Shown in pieces: positions 40,201 through 49,460 of a DNA stretch of 64,000 bases. Numbering within the stretch: the stretch's first letter is position 1; each line of letters begins with the position of its first letter. The DNA is from Solidesulfovibrio fructosivorans JJ] (lineage in GTDB: Bacteria; Desulfobacterota; Desulfovibrionia; Desulfovibrionales; Desulfovibrionaceae), in contig NZ_AECZ01000011.1 of NCBI RefSeq assembly GCF_000179555.1, positions 1-64,000 of the forward strand. Direction: 5' to 3'. Position numbers and translations under genes: made by a program. Under the pieces are notes generated by a model. That model made no database searches, was not told the DNA's origin, and saw only the letters and a program-made list of their open reading frames with translations.

Positions 40201-43080
40201 CTAATCGGCGGCGATGGGGAAGTCCTCGACCGTGCCCGGGACGCCGGTGGTCGGGGTCTGTTCGCCGTGGGTGAGTTCCTTAACGCGCTCGGAGATGTAG
40301 AGGTCGAGCATCTTGAACGTCACCCGGCCGGTGTGGCGGATATCGGCCTTGCCCATCACCCCTTCGACCAGGGCCTTGGTGAAGGCGCCGTTTTGCCAGG
40401 CCGGATTTTCCAGGGAGTACTGGCGGCCGGTGGAGGCGGCGAAGACCACCGCGCCGTTGCCGGCGCTGGCCAGTTCGTTGATCACGCCGTTTATGTCGCC
40501 CATACCGCGCCGCTTGGTCTGCCCCATGACGGACCCGCTGTGGCAGGTATCGACAAAGAAAAGCGTCTTGCCGGCGATGTTGCGGATGGTCTTTTGGATC
40601 TCCATGAACGGCAGCCCGGAAGCGCGCAGCTTTTCCAGGTCCACCGTGGCCGGCAGGAAGTAGTAATCGCCGTTCTTGTCGTCCACGCCGTGGCCGGCCA
40701 GGAAGATCATGGCCACGTCGTGCTGAGTGGTCTGACGCTCGATCCAATCCAGGCCATTGAGGATGCCGTCCTTGGTGGCCGAGCCGTCGGTGAGCACGCG
40801 GGTGACCACGTCGCCGTAGAGCCGGCCTTTCTGCAGGGCCATGGCGGCGGCGAAATCCCGGGCGTCCTTGGCCGGGAATTGCAGGGCCAGGGATTTGTCG
40901 TCATAGGCCCCCACGCCAATGGCCAGGACGTAGAGCTTGGCCGCCGGAGCCGCCGGAGCCGCCGTCTTGCCGGCCCACTTGAGACGCACCGTGGCCGGGG
41001 CCGAAGGACCGTTCTTGTTGTCGGCGATAACGGAGAGCACCACGTCGCGCCGGGGCAGCGTCACCTTGGACTGCAACACGCTCGGCTCGAAACCGCGTCC
41101 GGCCACGGACGGATGGTCCTCGACCACGCGCGCGCCGTCGACCAGAACGCGCACGTCCGTGACATCCTCGCCGCCGGGGCTGCGCACGGCGAATTTGACC
41201 GTCGCATCCGGGGTGCTGAAGGCAGAACCGGCGGAAGGCGACAGGATCTCCACCACCGGCGGCCGGGCGGTCAGCACCGAGGGCGAACGGACATCGCCGC
41301 CCCGGGCCGCGTTGGCGGCGGCCAGGGCCCGGTCCTCGTCCAGGGTGCGAAGGGCCAGATCGACTACATCCGGGCGGTGAAAGGCGTCGCGAAAACGGGA
41401 AGCCGGAAAGAAGTCGGCGGCGCGGTCCGGGCCGTTGTTGACGTTCCAGCCGATCATGTCCTCGCCGCCGGAGGAGGCGTCGTAGTACCCGGACGGCGTC
41501 CAAAGCACCCAGCGCCGGCCGTCGGCATTGGGGAAATAGGACAGAATCTCGCGACCGTCCTCCATGCGATACCAGCGGATGGAGCCGTCGCCCATGGCCG
41601 CCGCCACCACACGGCCGTCGCCGCTGACGTTGACGGCCCAGACGGTGTCCGGGGCCGGGGTCTGCCACAAAGGCCGGCCGTCCGCGCCGTAGGCCCGCAC
41701 GTTCCAGGCCGTGCCGAGGATGAGCCGCCGGCCGTCCGGGGCGATGGCCAGGGAATAGGCCGTCTCGAATTCCTTGAGCGCAAGCGGCTTGCCATTCAGC
41801 TGCGGCGTGCGGCCACCCTCCCAGCCCGTGACCACGAGGCCCGGGGCCTGGGTGCGGGGCGCGGTCATGCCGGGCGTGGGCGCGTCGATCTGGCGCAGGT
41901 CGCGCCCGGGCAGGGCGAAACGGTACAGGCCCTTTTGGGGCGTGGCGTCGTAGGCCACGGTTTCGCCGGTACGGTCAAGGTAGAAGCGGCGGGCCGAGGC
42001 GCGATAGTCGCGGATGGCCGGGGACCGGGTCATGCCGAAGGAGCCATCCGGCCGCAACACGCCCCAGCGCGGGGCCACGGTGCCATAGGCCAGCCCGCCG
42101 TCGGGCAGCGGGCAGATGGTCACCACGGCGGCCTTGCCCGTGTCCAAGTCCTGGTAGGCCACGAAATCGGCGGGCTTGAAGCGACGCACCGGGCAGCCCC
42201 GATCCGTCACCCAGCGCCCGGCGGCCAAAAGCGAACCGTCGGCGGCAAAAGCCACTGAGGCGAGGTTGCCGTTGTCCACGCCGGTCAGGTTCGGCGCGCC
42301 AAGAAGATTCAGCGTCTCGGCGTCCAGCACCGTGACGGCGGCGGTATCGGTAAAGCCCACGGCGAGCTGGGTCCCGTCCGGGGAAAAAGCCAGGGAAAAG
42401 GGACGCGAACCGCCCTGGGTCCTGGTCTTGGCCACGAGCGACAGACTCGTGTCCGTCACTTTGTACAGGCGGATGGCCCCGTCGTAGCAGGTGGTGGCCA
42501 GATGGCCCTTGCCGTCGAAGGCCGCGCCGTAGGACTCGCCGCCGTAAGCCTTGTCCCCGCCGACCAGGGACAGGTCGGACAGCCGCCAGACGCGCACGCC
42601 CTCCTCGCCCATGACCGCGGCCAGGTATGCGCCGTCGTGGGATACGGCCAGGTGGTTGATCACGCTCGGCAGGCCGGTCAGGCGCTTGACCATGCGGCCG
42701 GTCTCGCGCTCGAAAATATAGATGCTGTGGGTCTTGTCCCAGCCATAGCCGGTCCAGCCGCCGCAAAAGACGTAGCGGCCGTCGGGGCTCATGGCCACGC
42801 TGTAGAGCCTGCCCTCGTAGCCGTGGCCGATGGGCGGGCGCAGCACACGCAGTTGTTCGCCGGTCTTGATGTCCCAGACGCGGCAGGTTTTGTCGTCCGA
42901 GGCGGTTGCCAGATAGCGGCCGAGGCCATCCACGGCGATGCGCTTTATGAGCGCCGTGTGCATGCCGGTTTCGATGCGCAGTATGGGTTCGGCCGGCGGC
43001 GTACCGGCCGACGCGGCGGTGACGTGGCAGAAGGCGACAAGGATCAGGATGGCAGTCAGAATCAGGACGCGAAGGCGCAT
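40201..43080 (-). CDS. Exported WD40-caspase (peptidase C14) protein
   Basis: This is a 959-residue protein. A signal peptide (residues 1-25, LRVLILTAILILVAFCHVTAA) fixes the start at 43080. WD40-like repeats fill about 30-560 (TALIKRIAVDGLGRYLATASDDKTCRVWD and similar units), then a short Ig-like stretch. A caspase/metacaspase domain follows at about 720-955, with His797 in FLAGHGVDD and Cys846 in VDTCHSGS. Caspase-like proteins of this class cleave after basic residues in other bacteria, where tested. The exported location with a WD40 sensor is not the usual cytosolic defence layout. No substrate or partner is coded nearby. Confidence 0.9.
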   Translation of the reverse strand: MRLRVLILTAILILVAFCHVTAASAGTPPAEPILRIETGMHTALIKRIAVDGLGRYLATASDDKTCRVWDIKTGEQLRVLRPPIGHGYEGRLYSVAMSPDGRYVFCGGWTGYGWDKTHSIYIFERETGRMVKRLTGLPSVINHLAVSHDGAYLAAVMGEEGVRVWRLSDLSLVGGDKAYGGESYGAAFDGKGHLATTCYDGAIRLYKVTDTSLSLVAKTRTQGGSRPFSLAFSPDGTQLAVGFTDTAAVTVLDAETLNLLGAPNLTGVDNGNLASVAFAADGSLLAAGRWVTDRGCPVRRFKPADFVAYQDLDTGKAAVVTICPLPDGGLAYGTVAPRWGVLRPDGSFGMTRSPAIRDYRASARRFYLDRTGETVAYDATPQKGLYRFALPGRDLRQIDAPTPGMTAPRTQAPGLVVTGWEGGRTPQLNGKPLALKEFETAYSLAIAPDGRRLILGTAWNVRAYGADGRPLWQTPAPDTVWAVNVSGDGRVVAAAMGDGSIRWYRMEDGREILSYFPNADGRRWVLWTPSGYYDASSGGEDMIGWNVNNGPDRAADFFPASRFRDAFHRPDVVDLALRTLDEDRALAAANAARGGDVRSPSVLTARPPVVEILSPSAGSAFSTPDATVKFAVRSPGGEDVTDVRVLVDGARVVEDHPSVAGRGFEPSVLQSKVTLPRRDVVLSVIADNKNGPSAPATVRLKWAGKTAAPAAPAAKLYVLAIGVGAYDDKSLALQFPAKDARDFAAAMALQKGRLYGDVVTRVLTDGSATKDGILNGLDWIERQTTQHDVAMIFLAGHGVDDKNGDYYFLPATVDLEKLRASGLPFMEIQKTIRNIAGKTLFFVDTCHSGSVMGQTKRRGMGDINGVINELASAGNGAVVFAASTGRQYSLENPAWQNGAFTKALVEGVMGKADIRHTGRVTFKMLDLYISERVKELTHGEQTPTTGVPGTVEDFPIAAD

Positions 43081-43177
43081 ACGGTCACTCCTCGCCCCGT
43101 AACGGGCGGCGCGCATTCTTGTCCCAGTCGCAAACGGCGTCAAGAGGCGGGAGTGAAGGGGAAAAAGGAAAAAGCGT

Positions 43178-43219
43178 GCGAGAGGGGAAACCCTTTTGCA
43201 AAGGGTTCTCCCCTCTCGC
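43178..43219. repeat. Family A palindrome upstream of the caspase gene
   Basis: GCGAGAGGGGAAACCCTTTTGCAAAGGGTTCTCCCCTCTCGC with one mismatch in 19-bp arms, followed by CTCTCCCCTTCCTAAATC. It lies between the D-lactate dehydrogenase and caspase genes, both minus strand. Confidence 0.9.
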
Positions 43220-43565
43220 GCTCTCCCCTTCCTAAATCTTCTATCTGACGGGATTAACTCTACGTAATATTTTGTTTTTACCAAACAAGAGTTCGGAAAA
43301 CAAAACACCACAAGAGGAGATGGCCATAAGGCATATCGTTAAAAAGGCGATCCTAAATATTTTATGAACGTTGCGTAATCTCAGTCAGCATGCTCTCCAT
43401 TGAAACAAGGAACCAGGAAAAGGACTTGCCCTTTTGGGAAGGACAGGCGGTTGCGCGGGGATGCCGGCATGGCCTGGGAATACTGTTCCCTCGCGCAGGA
43501 AGACCACCTTCCGCTATCTTGAAAATAACGCTCCATCCCGCATCGGGTGAAGCCCTTCACCCCCT
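43220..43565. other. AT-richer intergenic stretch, no gene seen
   Basis: About 340 bases between the two palindromes contain TA-rich sequence around 43250-43370 (CGTAATATTTTGTTTTTACC and AAATATTTTATGAAC). No frame shows a ribosome site or domain. It may hold the caspase promoter, but I cannot place a convincing -35/-10 pair. Confidence 0.5.
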
Positions 43566-43633
43566 TTGAAAGTTTTTGAAGGGGGTCCAGGGGGAAACTT
43601 TTTTCAAAAAGTTTCCCCCTGGCCGCCGGAGGC
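43566..43633. repeat. Family B palindrome downstream of the lactate dehydrogenase
   Basis: A perfect 17-bp stem (43587-43603 with 43606-43622: CCAGGGGGAAACTTTTT and its complement) preceded by TTGAAAGTTTTTGAAGGGGG and followed by CCGCCGGAGGCA. Read on the minus strand it follows the dehydrogenase stop by about 18 bases. Confidence 0.9.
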
Positions 43634-43650
43634 ATCTCCGCCTCTTCGCC

Positions 43651-46503
43651 CTACTCCCCACCAGCCCGACTTGCCCGGTCCACCAAATAAACGATGGACT
43701 GGTAGGGTACGCCGCCGTGGTAGGACAACCCGATCTCGCAGGTACGGCTGTTGCTGTACCCCGACGTGGTGGTGGCCGGCAGCTTGCCGCGCAACTCGGC
43801 CAGAGCGGAAGCGTTGAGTTCCGGGTAGAAAAAGCCCCGGTCGCCGGCGAAGCCGCAGCAGTGGATGTCGCGCGGCACGACGACCTCGCGGGCGCAACGT
43901 TCGGCCAGGGCCGTGAACTTGGCCGTAAGCCCTATTTTGACCGAGGAGCAGGACACGTGGACGGCCACGGTTTCGGCCACGGGCGTGATGTCGAGGTACG
44001 GCAGGCAGTAGTCGGTGATAAATTCCACCGGTTCGTGCAGCTTGAGCCCCGGCTCCATGTGGGTGCGCATGGTGTAGAGGCAGGGGCTGGCGTCGCAGAG
44101 GATCGGGATTTCGCCGTCATTGCTGGCCCTTCGCAAGGCCGCCTCGAGCTCCCTGGATTTGCGTCCGGCCTCGCCGTGCATGCCCTTGGACTCGAGCGTG
44201 AGCCCGCAGCACAGCTCGCGCATGCCTTCCGGGAAGACGACGTCGTAGCCGGCCTTGGCCAGGATCGACATGGTGGCTTCGAAAAGTCCGCGCTGATCGG
44301 GGTCCAGGGCCGAGGGGCCCATGGAGCGGGTGGTGCAGCTCGGGAAGTAGACCACCTTGCGCCCCGTGCCATGACAGGTGGGATGAAAACGCGCCTTGGG
44401 CGCGGCCTTGGGCGCGTAGGGCGTCCAGTAAGGGACCATGCCCCGGCTCAGTTTGCGCAGCCCGTGGGTCATGGCGGTCATGGCCGACGTGCCGAGCAGG
44501 CGGTGCACGGCGTTCGACAGCCAAAGCCCCTTGGCGGAAAGGGCTGTGACAAGGCCGTAATGGTCGGCCACCCATCGCCCGATCCTGCGGCCGCGCTCGG
44601 TCGCTTCGCGCCGGCGGTAGTCCTTGGTGAAAACGCCCGTATCCACGGACACCGGGCAGACCGTTGCGCACAAGCCGTCGGCGGCGCAGGTCTGGTTGCC
44701 GTAATATTGGTAGTCTTCGTGAAAGAGGTCGAAGTCCGCCTTGTCCCCCTTGGCGGCGGCAAGGGCCATGTGGCGTTGGAGGGTGATGCGCTGGCGCGGG
44801 GTGGTGGTGACGTTTCGCGAGGGGCAGATGGACTCGCAGTAGCCGCATTCGATGCAGGGGTCGATCAACGGGCTCACCTTGGGCAAGGGCTTCAGGTTCT
44901 TCATGTGCACCTGCGGGTCATCGGTGAGGATCACGCCCGGGTTGAGCAGGTTTTCCGGGTCGAAGGCGCGTTTGAGGCGTTTCATGAACGCATAGGCCGT
45001 GGCCCCCCACTCCATCTCCACAAACGGGGCCATGTTCCGGCCGGTGCCGTGCTCGCCCTTGAGCGACCCGTCGTAGCGGCCGACGACCATATTGGTGACA
45101 TCGTCGATCAGGTGCTTGTAGTTGGCGACGGAGGCCGGATCGCCGAAATCCGGGCAAAAAACGAAGTGGATGTTGCCTTCCAGGGCATGGCCGAAAATGA
45201 TGCCTTCGGCGAAGCCGTGGTGGCGCATGAGGCGCTGGACCTCCACCGTGCCCTCGGCCAGCTTGTCAATGGGAAAGACCACGTCCTCGATGATGACGGC
45301 GGAACCGGGTTTGCGCGCGCCGCCGACCGAGGTGAAAAGGCCGCGCCGGATGTTCCAGAGCTTTTCGTAATCTTCCTTCTTGTCCATAAAGAGCAGCGGA
45401 AAAAGCGGCGAAAGTCCGGACACCCGGTCCAGAGCGGCCTCGATCTGGGCGAGCAAGCCCGGCTTGTCCGCCGCGCGCACCTCGACCAGCACAGCGGCGG
45501 CGTCTTCGTCGAGTCCTTTGAGAGAGGACGGCATGCCCGGCTTGTCCTCGACGGAGCGCAACGAGGCCCGGTCCATAAGTTCGGCCGCGGCCACGGGCAG
45601 GGACTTGAGCAGCGCGGCGGCACGGCAGGCGTCGGCGATACTCGGGTAGAGCATCAGCGACGAGGCCTTGTGGGGATGTTCGACGACCGTGCGGTAGGTG
45701 ACCTCACTGATAAAGGCCAGCGTGCCTTCGGAACCGACGACGAGGTGGAGCAGGATATCGAAGGGCTCGGTGAAATCCACAAAGGCGTTCAGGCTGTAGC
45801 CCGTCGTGTTCTTGATCTTGAATTTGCGGCGGATGCGCTCGGTAAGCGCGGCATCGGCGGCGATCTCGTCGCGGATGGCGGCGAGCTCGGCCAAAAGCCC
45901 GGCATGGATCTTCTCGAAACGCGCCCGGGATACGGGGTCGGCCGTGTCCAGGGCGGTGCCGTCCACAAAGACGAGCTTCATGGATTCCACGGTCTTGTAA
46001 CTGTTTTCCGCCGTGCCGCAACACATGCCCGAGGAGTTGTTGGCCGCGATGCCGCCGATCATGCAGGCATTGATCGACGCCGGGTCCGGGCCGATCTTGC
46101 GGCCATAAGGGGCCAGACGGAAATTGGCCTCGGCCCCGATGACGCCGGGCTCGATACTGACATGGGATGCGCCGGGGTGGATGCGCAATCCCCGGAAGTT
46201 GCCGGCGAGATAGACCAGCACCGAGTCGGTGAGCGCCTGTCCGGACAGGCTGGTGCCGGCGGTGCGGAAGGTGACGGACACCTTGGCGCCCGAGGCGGCG
46301 CGCAGAATGTGCGCCACTTCCGCCTCGTCCGTGGCCTTGACCACGATCTTGGGGACCAGCCGGTAGAAGCTGGCGTCATCGCCCAGGGCCAGGGTGTGAA
46401 ACGGCCCGAGGAAAATGCGGTCCGCCGGGAGGAACGCGGCAATGCGGTCGTAAAACGTCTTATGCGCCGGAGGCAGCGTGCTGTCGTGGCCGGGATGCGT
46501 CAT
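43651..46503 (-). CDS. Fused FAD-linked and Fe-S D-lactate dehydrogenase
   Basis: This 950-residue protein joins a FAD-binding PCMH/oxidase_4 dehydrogenase (about 1-530; RTAGTSLSGQAL, NNSSGMCCG, GSEGTLAFISEV, GEHGTGRNMAP) to an Fe-S module. The second part has CIECGYCESICPSRN and CAADGLCATVCP (two 4Fe-4S clusters, about 550-660). Two CCG domains follow near the end (ELCCGLTLESKG, HCCGFAGDRGF). This is the Dld-II type used by sulfate reducers to oxidise D-lactate to pyruvate. It pairs functionally with lutABC (L-lactate) at 9.6-12.4 kb but is not in the same operon. Confidence 0.93.
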   Translation of the reverse strand: MTHPGHDSTLPPAHKTFYDRIAAFLPADRIFLGPFHTLALGDDASFYRLVPKIVVKATDEAEVAHILRAASGAKVSVTFRTAGTSLSGQALTDSVLVYLAGNFRGLRIHPGASHVSIEPGVIGAEANFRLAPYGRKIGPDPASINACMIGGIAANNSSGMCCGTAENSYKTVESMKLVFVDGTALDTADPVSRARFEKIHAGLLAELAAIRDEIAADAALTERIRRKFKIKNTTGYSLNAFVDFTEPFDILLHLVVGSEGTLAFISEVTYRTVVEHPHKASSLMLYPSIADACRAAALLKSLPVAAAELMDRASLRSVEDKPGMPSSLKGLDEDAAAVLVEVRAADKPGLLAQIEAALDRVSGLSPLFPLLFMDKKEDYEKLWNIRRGLFTSVGGARKPGSAVIIEDVVFPIDKLAEGTVEVQRLMRHHGFAEGIIFGHALEGNIHFVFCPDFGDPASVANYKHLIDDVTNMVVGRYDGSLKGEHGTGRNMAPFVEMEWGATAYAFMKRLKRAFDPENLLNPGVILTDDPQVHMKNLKPLPKVSPLIDPCIECGYCESICPSRNVTTTPRQRITLQRHMALAAAKGDKADFDLFHEDYQYYGNQTCAADGLCATVCPVSVDTGVFTKDYRRREATERGRRIGRWVADHYGLVTALSAKGLWLSNAVHRLLGTSAMTAMTHGLRKLSRGMVPYWTPYAPKAAPKARFHPTCHGTGRKVVYFPSCTTRSMGPSALDPDQRGLFEATMSILAKAGYDVVFPEGMRELCCGLTLESKGMHGEAGRKSRELEAALRRASNDGEIPILCDASPCLYTMRTHMEPGLKLHEPVEFITDYCLPYLDITPVAETVAVHVSCSSVKIGLTAKFTALAERCAREVVVPRDIHCCGFAGDRGFFYPELNASALAELRGKLPATTTSGYSNSRTCEIGLSYHGGVPYQSIVYLVDRASRAGGE

Positions 46504-46673
46504 GGGAAGGCTCCTTGGCGGCGGGGCGCGTCGCTTGGGGGAATGAAGGTTTCTTATGCCACTATTTTCCGGGGTTGGGCAATGGGCGGGCCATGGGATG
46601 CGACATGACGCGGCAACAGCGTATTTCCTATCATTTTGGTTTTCTTTGAAGAATACACGTCAAGGCAAAATGG

Positions 46674-46701
46674 ATGACAAAACAGGCGAAATGGCTATAA
46701 T
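46674..46701 (+). promoter_or_regulatory. Sigma-70 promoter of the DUF5343-like gene
   Basis: ATGACA (46674-46679), a 16-base spacer and a perfect TATAAT (46696-46701), in an AT-rich region, 55 bases upstream of the TTG start. Confidence 0.5.
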
Positions 46702-46756
46702 GAGATATTGAATTTTCACCGCCGACGCGGCCAATTGGAGATGCAAGGAGAGTCGC

Positions 46757-48508
46757 TTGTTTTTCAATCTGTTTACCCCTGGCACGAGTACAATGCCGCC
46801 ATCCTTTGAACCCGCATCCAACAGGCGAGATGCGTCAAAGGCCCTTCCCGACGCCTATTCCTTGAAGACCGGGAGCATCCCCAAATATTTCCAGGCACTG
46901 CTGGCGTTGCCTGTGCCCGAAGTCTTCGATGCGGCGTTTTTTGCCGATATCGGATTCCGCTACGCCATCGACCGCGCGTTTATCGATATTCTTAAAGAAA
47001 TGCGTTTTCTTCATGCCGACGGCAGGCCGACACGGCGTTACTTCGACTTCCATGACGGCATTGCGGCTTCCGACGCACTCCTTGACGGTATCCGCGACGC
47101 CTACGGCGGGCTCCTGGAAATGGAACCCGATGCCCGCGCCCTGCCGCAACGCCAGATATTCGAGACACTCAAGGCGTTATACGCCGGCAGCAAACCAGAC
47201 ATGATGGTCATTGGCATCGCCAAGACCTTCGTGGCGCTTTGCCAATACGCCGAGGAAATCGATCGCAACCCTCCGCCGCTGCACGCCGCCACGGAAGTGC
47301 GGACCGAGGATGCCGGCAAACAAGACGAGGCGGGCGCGGAATCTCCTTCTTCGGGCGCGCCCCGGGAGGCGATGGAAGCCGACCGGCCCGAACCGGCGCT
47401 TTCCCTTGATGCGGTCGCGGAGGCGACTCCGGCCGAGGAGCCGGAAACGGCGCGCGCCGAGAGCGCGGACGAGCCCGCCCTTTCGTTCGTGCCCCCCGAA
47501 CCGGGTTTCTTTCCCGAGCCGGCGGCAACGGACCTTGTCCCCGATCGGCCGGAAACGGTCGTCCCGGACGACGTCTCTGAGGAGCCCATCCTCTTGACGT
47601 TGGACCAGCCGGAAGCTGACGGACCGGTCGAGGCATCCGTGGCGGACTCCCTGGACGCTCCTTTCGAGCTGGAAACGCCGCAAGAAAGGACTAAAATCGG
47701 GCGTTCCTTCGACCATGACACGGCCCCCCGCTCTTTGGAACAACCAGAGGACGCGATGTCGACAGAGGAGGCCCGGATCGAGAGCACCGTTGCCGGGCCC
47801 GAACCGGGCACCCCGGCTGACGGAATCGAAATCGTCATCGACGGGGATGCCCGACCGGAAACGTCCGTAGTCGCCTCTCCCGCGCTGCCGCGTCTCGAGC
47901 TCGACGCGTCCTGGCAACCCTCACAGGCCGCCACGGCCGCGCCGGCCGACACCGCGCAAGAGCCCCTTTCCGGCGCCGATCCGGCCCCAAAAGCCCCGAC
48001 AGTCCCGGCCGCCTCGACGCAAGAGGACATCCCTGCCGGCGACCAGCAGGCCTCCCTCCTGCCCCCCCTTGTCCTGGAAGAGGAAGCCTCGCCGACGACG
48101 CAACCGCCCGAGGCGGCGGAAGAGCCGGCGACGCCGGCGGCAAGCGTGTCCCCCAACCTCGCATTGGAACCGGAAACCCGGGAAAACGAAGCGACCGTTG
48201 CGCCCGGAATCGACGCTTTGACTGCCGAAGACCTCTCTCCGGACGCCGCGACGCAGGATGTTTCGCCCCTCTCCTTCACGGAAACAGCGCCCGGTGCCGA
48301 TCCTGCCGGGGAAGACATTCCCGAAACCTCTCCCCACGAGGCGGGACCGGAACTTACGTCGCCGATGCGCCTTTCCGTGCATGGCGTTTATGCAAGCGAC
48401 GCCCAGCCGCATACCATCAATTTCGTGCTGCCGGAGACCCGGGACCATGCCGTGTACGAGGCCATTTTCGCCAGCTTCAGGCGGCAGTTCCTCAAAGCGG
48501 AAAAATAA
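46757..48508 (+). CDS. DUF5343-like protein with long acidic disordered region
   Basis: This is a 583-residue protein. Residues about 30-175 (LKTGSIPKYFQALLALPVPEVFDAAFF, RFLHADGRPTRRYFDFHDG, RDAYGGLLEME, KTFVALCQYA) resemble the DUF5343 helical domain, by my recognition only. A region of about 350 residues rich in Pro, Glu, Asp and Ala follows and is almost certainly disordered. The C-terminus (HTINFVLPETRDHAVYEAIFASFRRQFL) looks like the short strand-helix that often ends DUF5343 proteins. The start is a TTG at 46757 with AAGGAG six bases upstream. Function unknown. Confidence 0.75.
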   Translation: MFFNLFTPGTSTMPPSFEPASNRRDASKALPDAYSLKTGSIPKYFQALLALPVPEVFDAAFFADIGFRYAIDRAFIDILKEMRFLHADGRPTRRYFDFHDGIAASDALLDGIRDAYGGLLEMEPDARALPQRQIFETLKALYAGSKPDMMVIGIAKTFVALCQYAEEIDRNPPPLHAATEVRTEDAGKQDEAGAESPSSGAPREAMEADRPEPALSLDAVAEATPAEEPETARAESADEPALSFVPPEPGFFPEPAATDLVPDRPETVVPDDVSEEPILLTLDQPEADGPVEASVADSLDAPFELETPQERTKIGRSFDHDTAPRSLEQPEDAMSTEEARIESTVAGPEPGTPADGIEIVIDGDARPETSVVASPALPRLELDASWQPSQAATAAPADTAQEPLSGADPAPKAPTVPAASTQEDIPAGDQQASLLPPLVLEEEASPTTQPPEAAEEPATPAASVSPNLALEPETRENEATVAPGIDALTAEDLSPDAATQDVSPLSFTETAPGADPAGEDIPETSPHEAGPELTSPMRLSVHGVYASDAQPHTINFVLPETRDHAVYEAIFASFRRQFLKAEK

Positions 48509-48524
48509 GCCTCCTTCCGAAACA

Positions 48525-48556
48525 AAAAAAGGCGCTCCGGTCGGAGCGCCTTTTTT
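48525..48556. terminator. Bidirectional Rho-independent terminator
   Basis: Stem AAAAAAGGCGCTCCG / CGGAGCGCCTTTTTT, a two-base loop, T-run on both strands. It serves the converging DUF5343-like gene and mtnP. Confidence 0.9.
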
Positions 48557-48578
48557 ATGGGAGACGGCGCGCGCGCCG

Positions 48579-49322
48579 TCACATTTCCTTGATGACATCA
48601 ACCAGCACATTGGTCACTTTCTCGGCGTTCTCCTTGAAGATCGTGACGATCTCCTCCCAGTTCACCGGCGGCTCGTCCGTCTTCCAGCAGTCGTAGTCCG
48701 TGCTCATGGCCACGGCGGCGTAGGGCACGCCGGCTTCCACGGCCAGGGCGCACTCCGTGGCCACGCTCATGTTGATGACGTCGGCCCCGAGGATGCGAAA
48801 CATGTTGGACTCGGCCCGGGTCGAAAAACGCGGCCCTTCGATGGTCACCACCGTCCCTTTGTCATGATGGCGATAGCCGAACTTGCGGCAGGCGCTTATG
48901 AGCAGTTCGCGAAGCGGCTCGGAAAACGGGTCGGCCATGGGGGTATGGGCCGGATTGTGGGGTTCGAAACGGTCGTGGAAGGTCGCCACCCGGCGCTTGG
49001 TGAAGTCGATGAACTGGTCGAGGATGACGAGGTCGCCCCGGCCGATCTCCTGGCGCAACGAGCCCACGGCCGTGGTGGAAAGGATGGCCGCGCAACCGAC
49101 CGCGCGCAGGGCGTGAATGTTGGCCCGGTAGTTGACGTGGCTCGGCGTGGCCGTGTGGGCGCGCCCGTGGCGGGCCAGAAGCACCACGCTCTTGCCGGCG
49201 ATCTTGCCCTGGCGCAGGGTCGAATTCGGCGGCCCGTACGGGGTATCGAGCTCCAGGTCGGTGGGGTTGTCGAGGATGTTGGGATCGTCCAGGCCGCTGC
49301 CGCCGATGATGCCGATCTTCAT
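48579..49322 (-). CDS. mtnP: S-methyl-5'-thioadenosine phosphorylase
   Basis: This is a 247-residue PNP/MTAP family enzyme. It shows the phosphate-binding IGIIGGSGLDD and ARHGRAHTATPSHVNYRANIHAL, plus ATAVGSL-like TTAVGSLRQEIGRGDLV. Base/ribose contacts follow in GPRFSTRAESNMFR and MSVATECALAVEAGV. SVATE with STDYDCW favours MTA or a 6-oxopurine, and the MTAP call is the more likely. It cleaves methylthioadenosine to adenine and methylthioribose 1-phosphate. apt lies directly upstream on the same strand. Confidence 0.88.
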   Translation of the reverse strand: MKIGIIGGSGLDDPNILDNPTDLELDTPYGPPNSTLRQGKIAGKSVVLLARHGRAHTATPSHVNYRANIHALRAVGCAAILSTTAVGSLRQEIGRGDLVILDQFIDFTKRRVATFHDRFEPHNPAHTPMADPFSEPLRELLISACRKFGYRHHDKGTVVTIEGPRFSTRAESNMFRILGADVINMSVATECALAVEAGVPYAAVAMSTDYDCWKTDEPPVNWEEIVTIFKENAEKVTNVLVDVIKEM

Positions 49323-49460
49323 GTGGTTAGGCTCTCAACGGTCCGTACCCGGCAAGGCCGGACGGACCGCTTCCATGTTGCGGGTTTTCGCTGCCGACCG
49401 GACGCCGATTGCGCCTATTCCCTGCGCGATAGCTCCGGACGTCATGCTTCGCGGCCGGCC

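Noticed and set aside
43381-43635. A short minus-strand frame between the caspase and dehydrogenase genes
   Set aside because: Its start region is encoded by the family B palindrome (a known source of spurious frames) and it has no ribosome site or recognisable domain.
43576-46608. A 1010-codon open frame on the plus strand opposite the lactate dehydrogenase
   Set aside because: It is the GC-rich antisense shadow of a clearly recognised gene, starts in a family B repeat and shows no domain.
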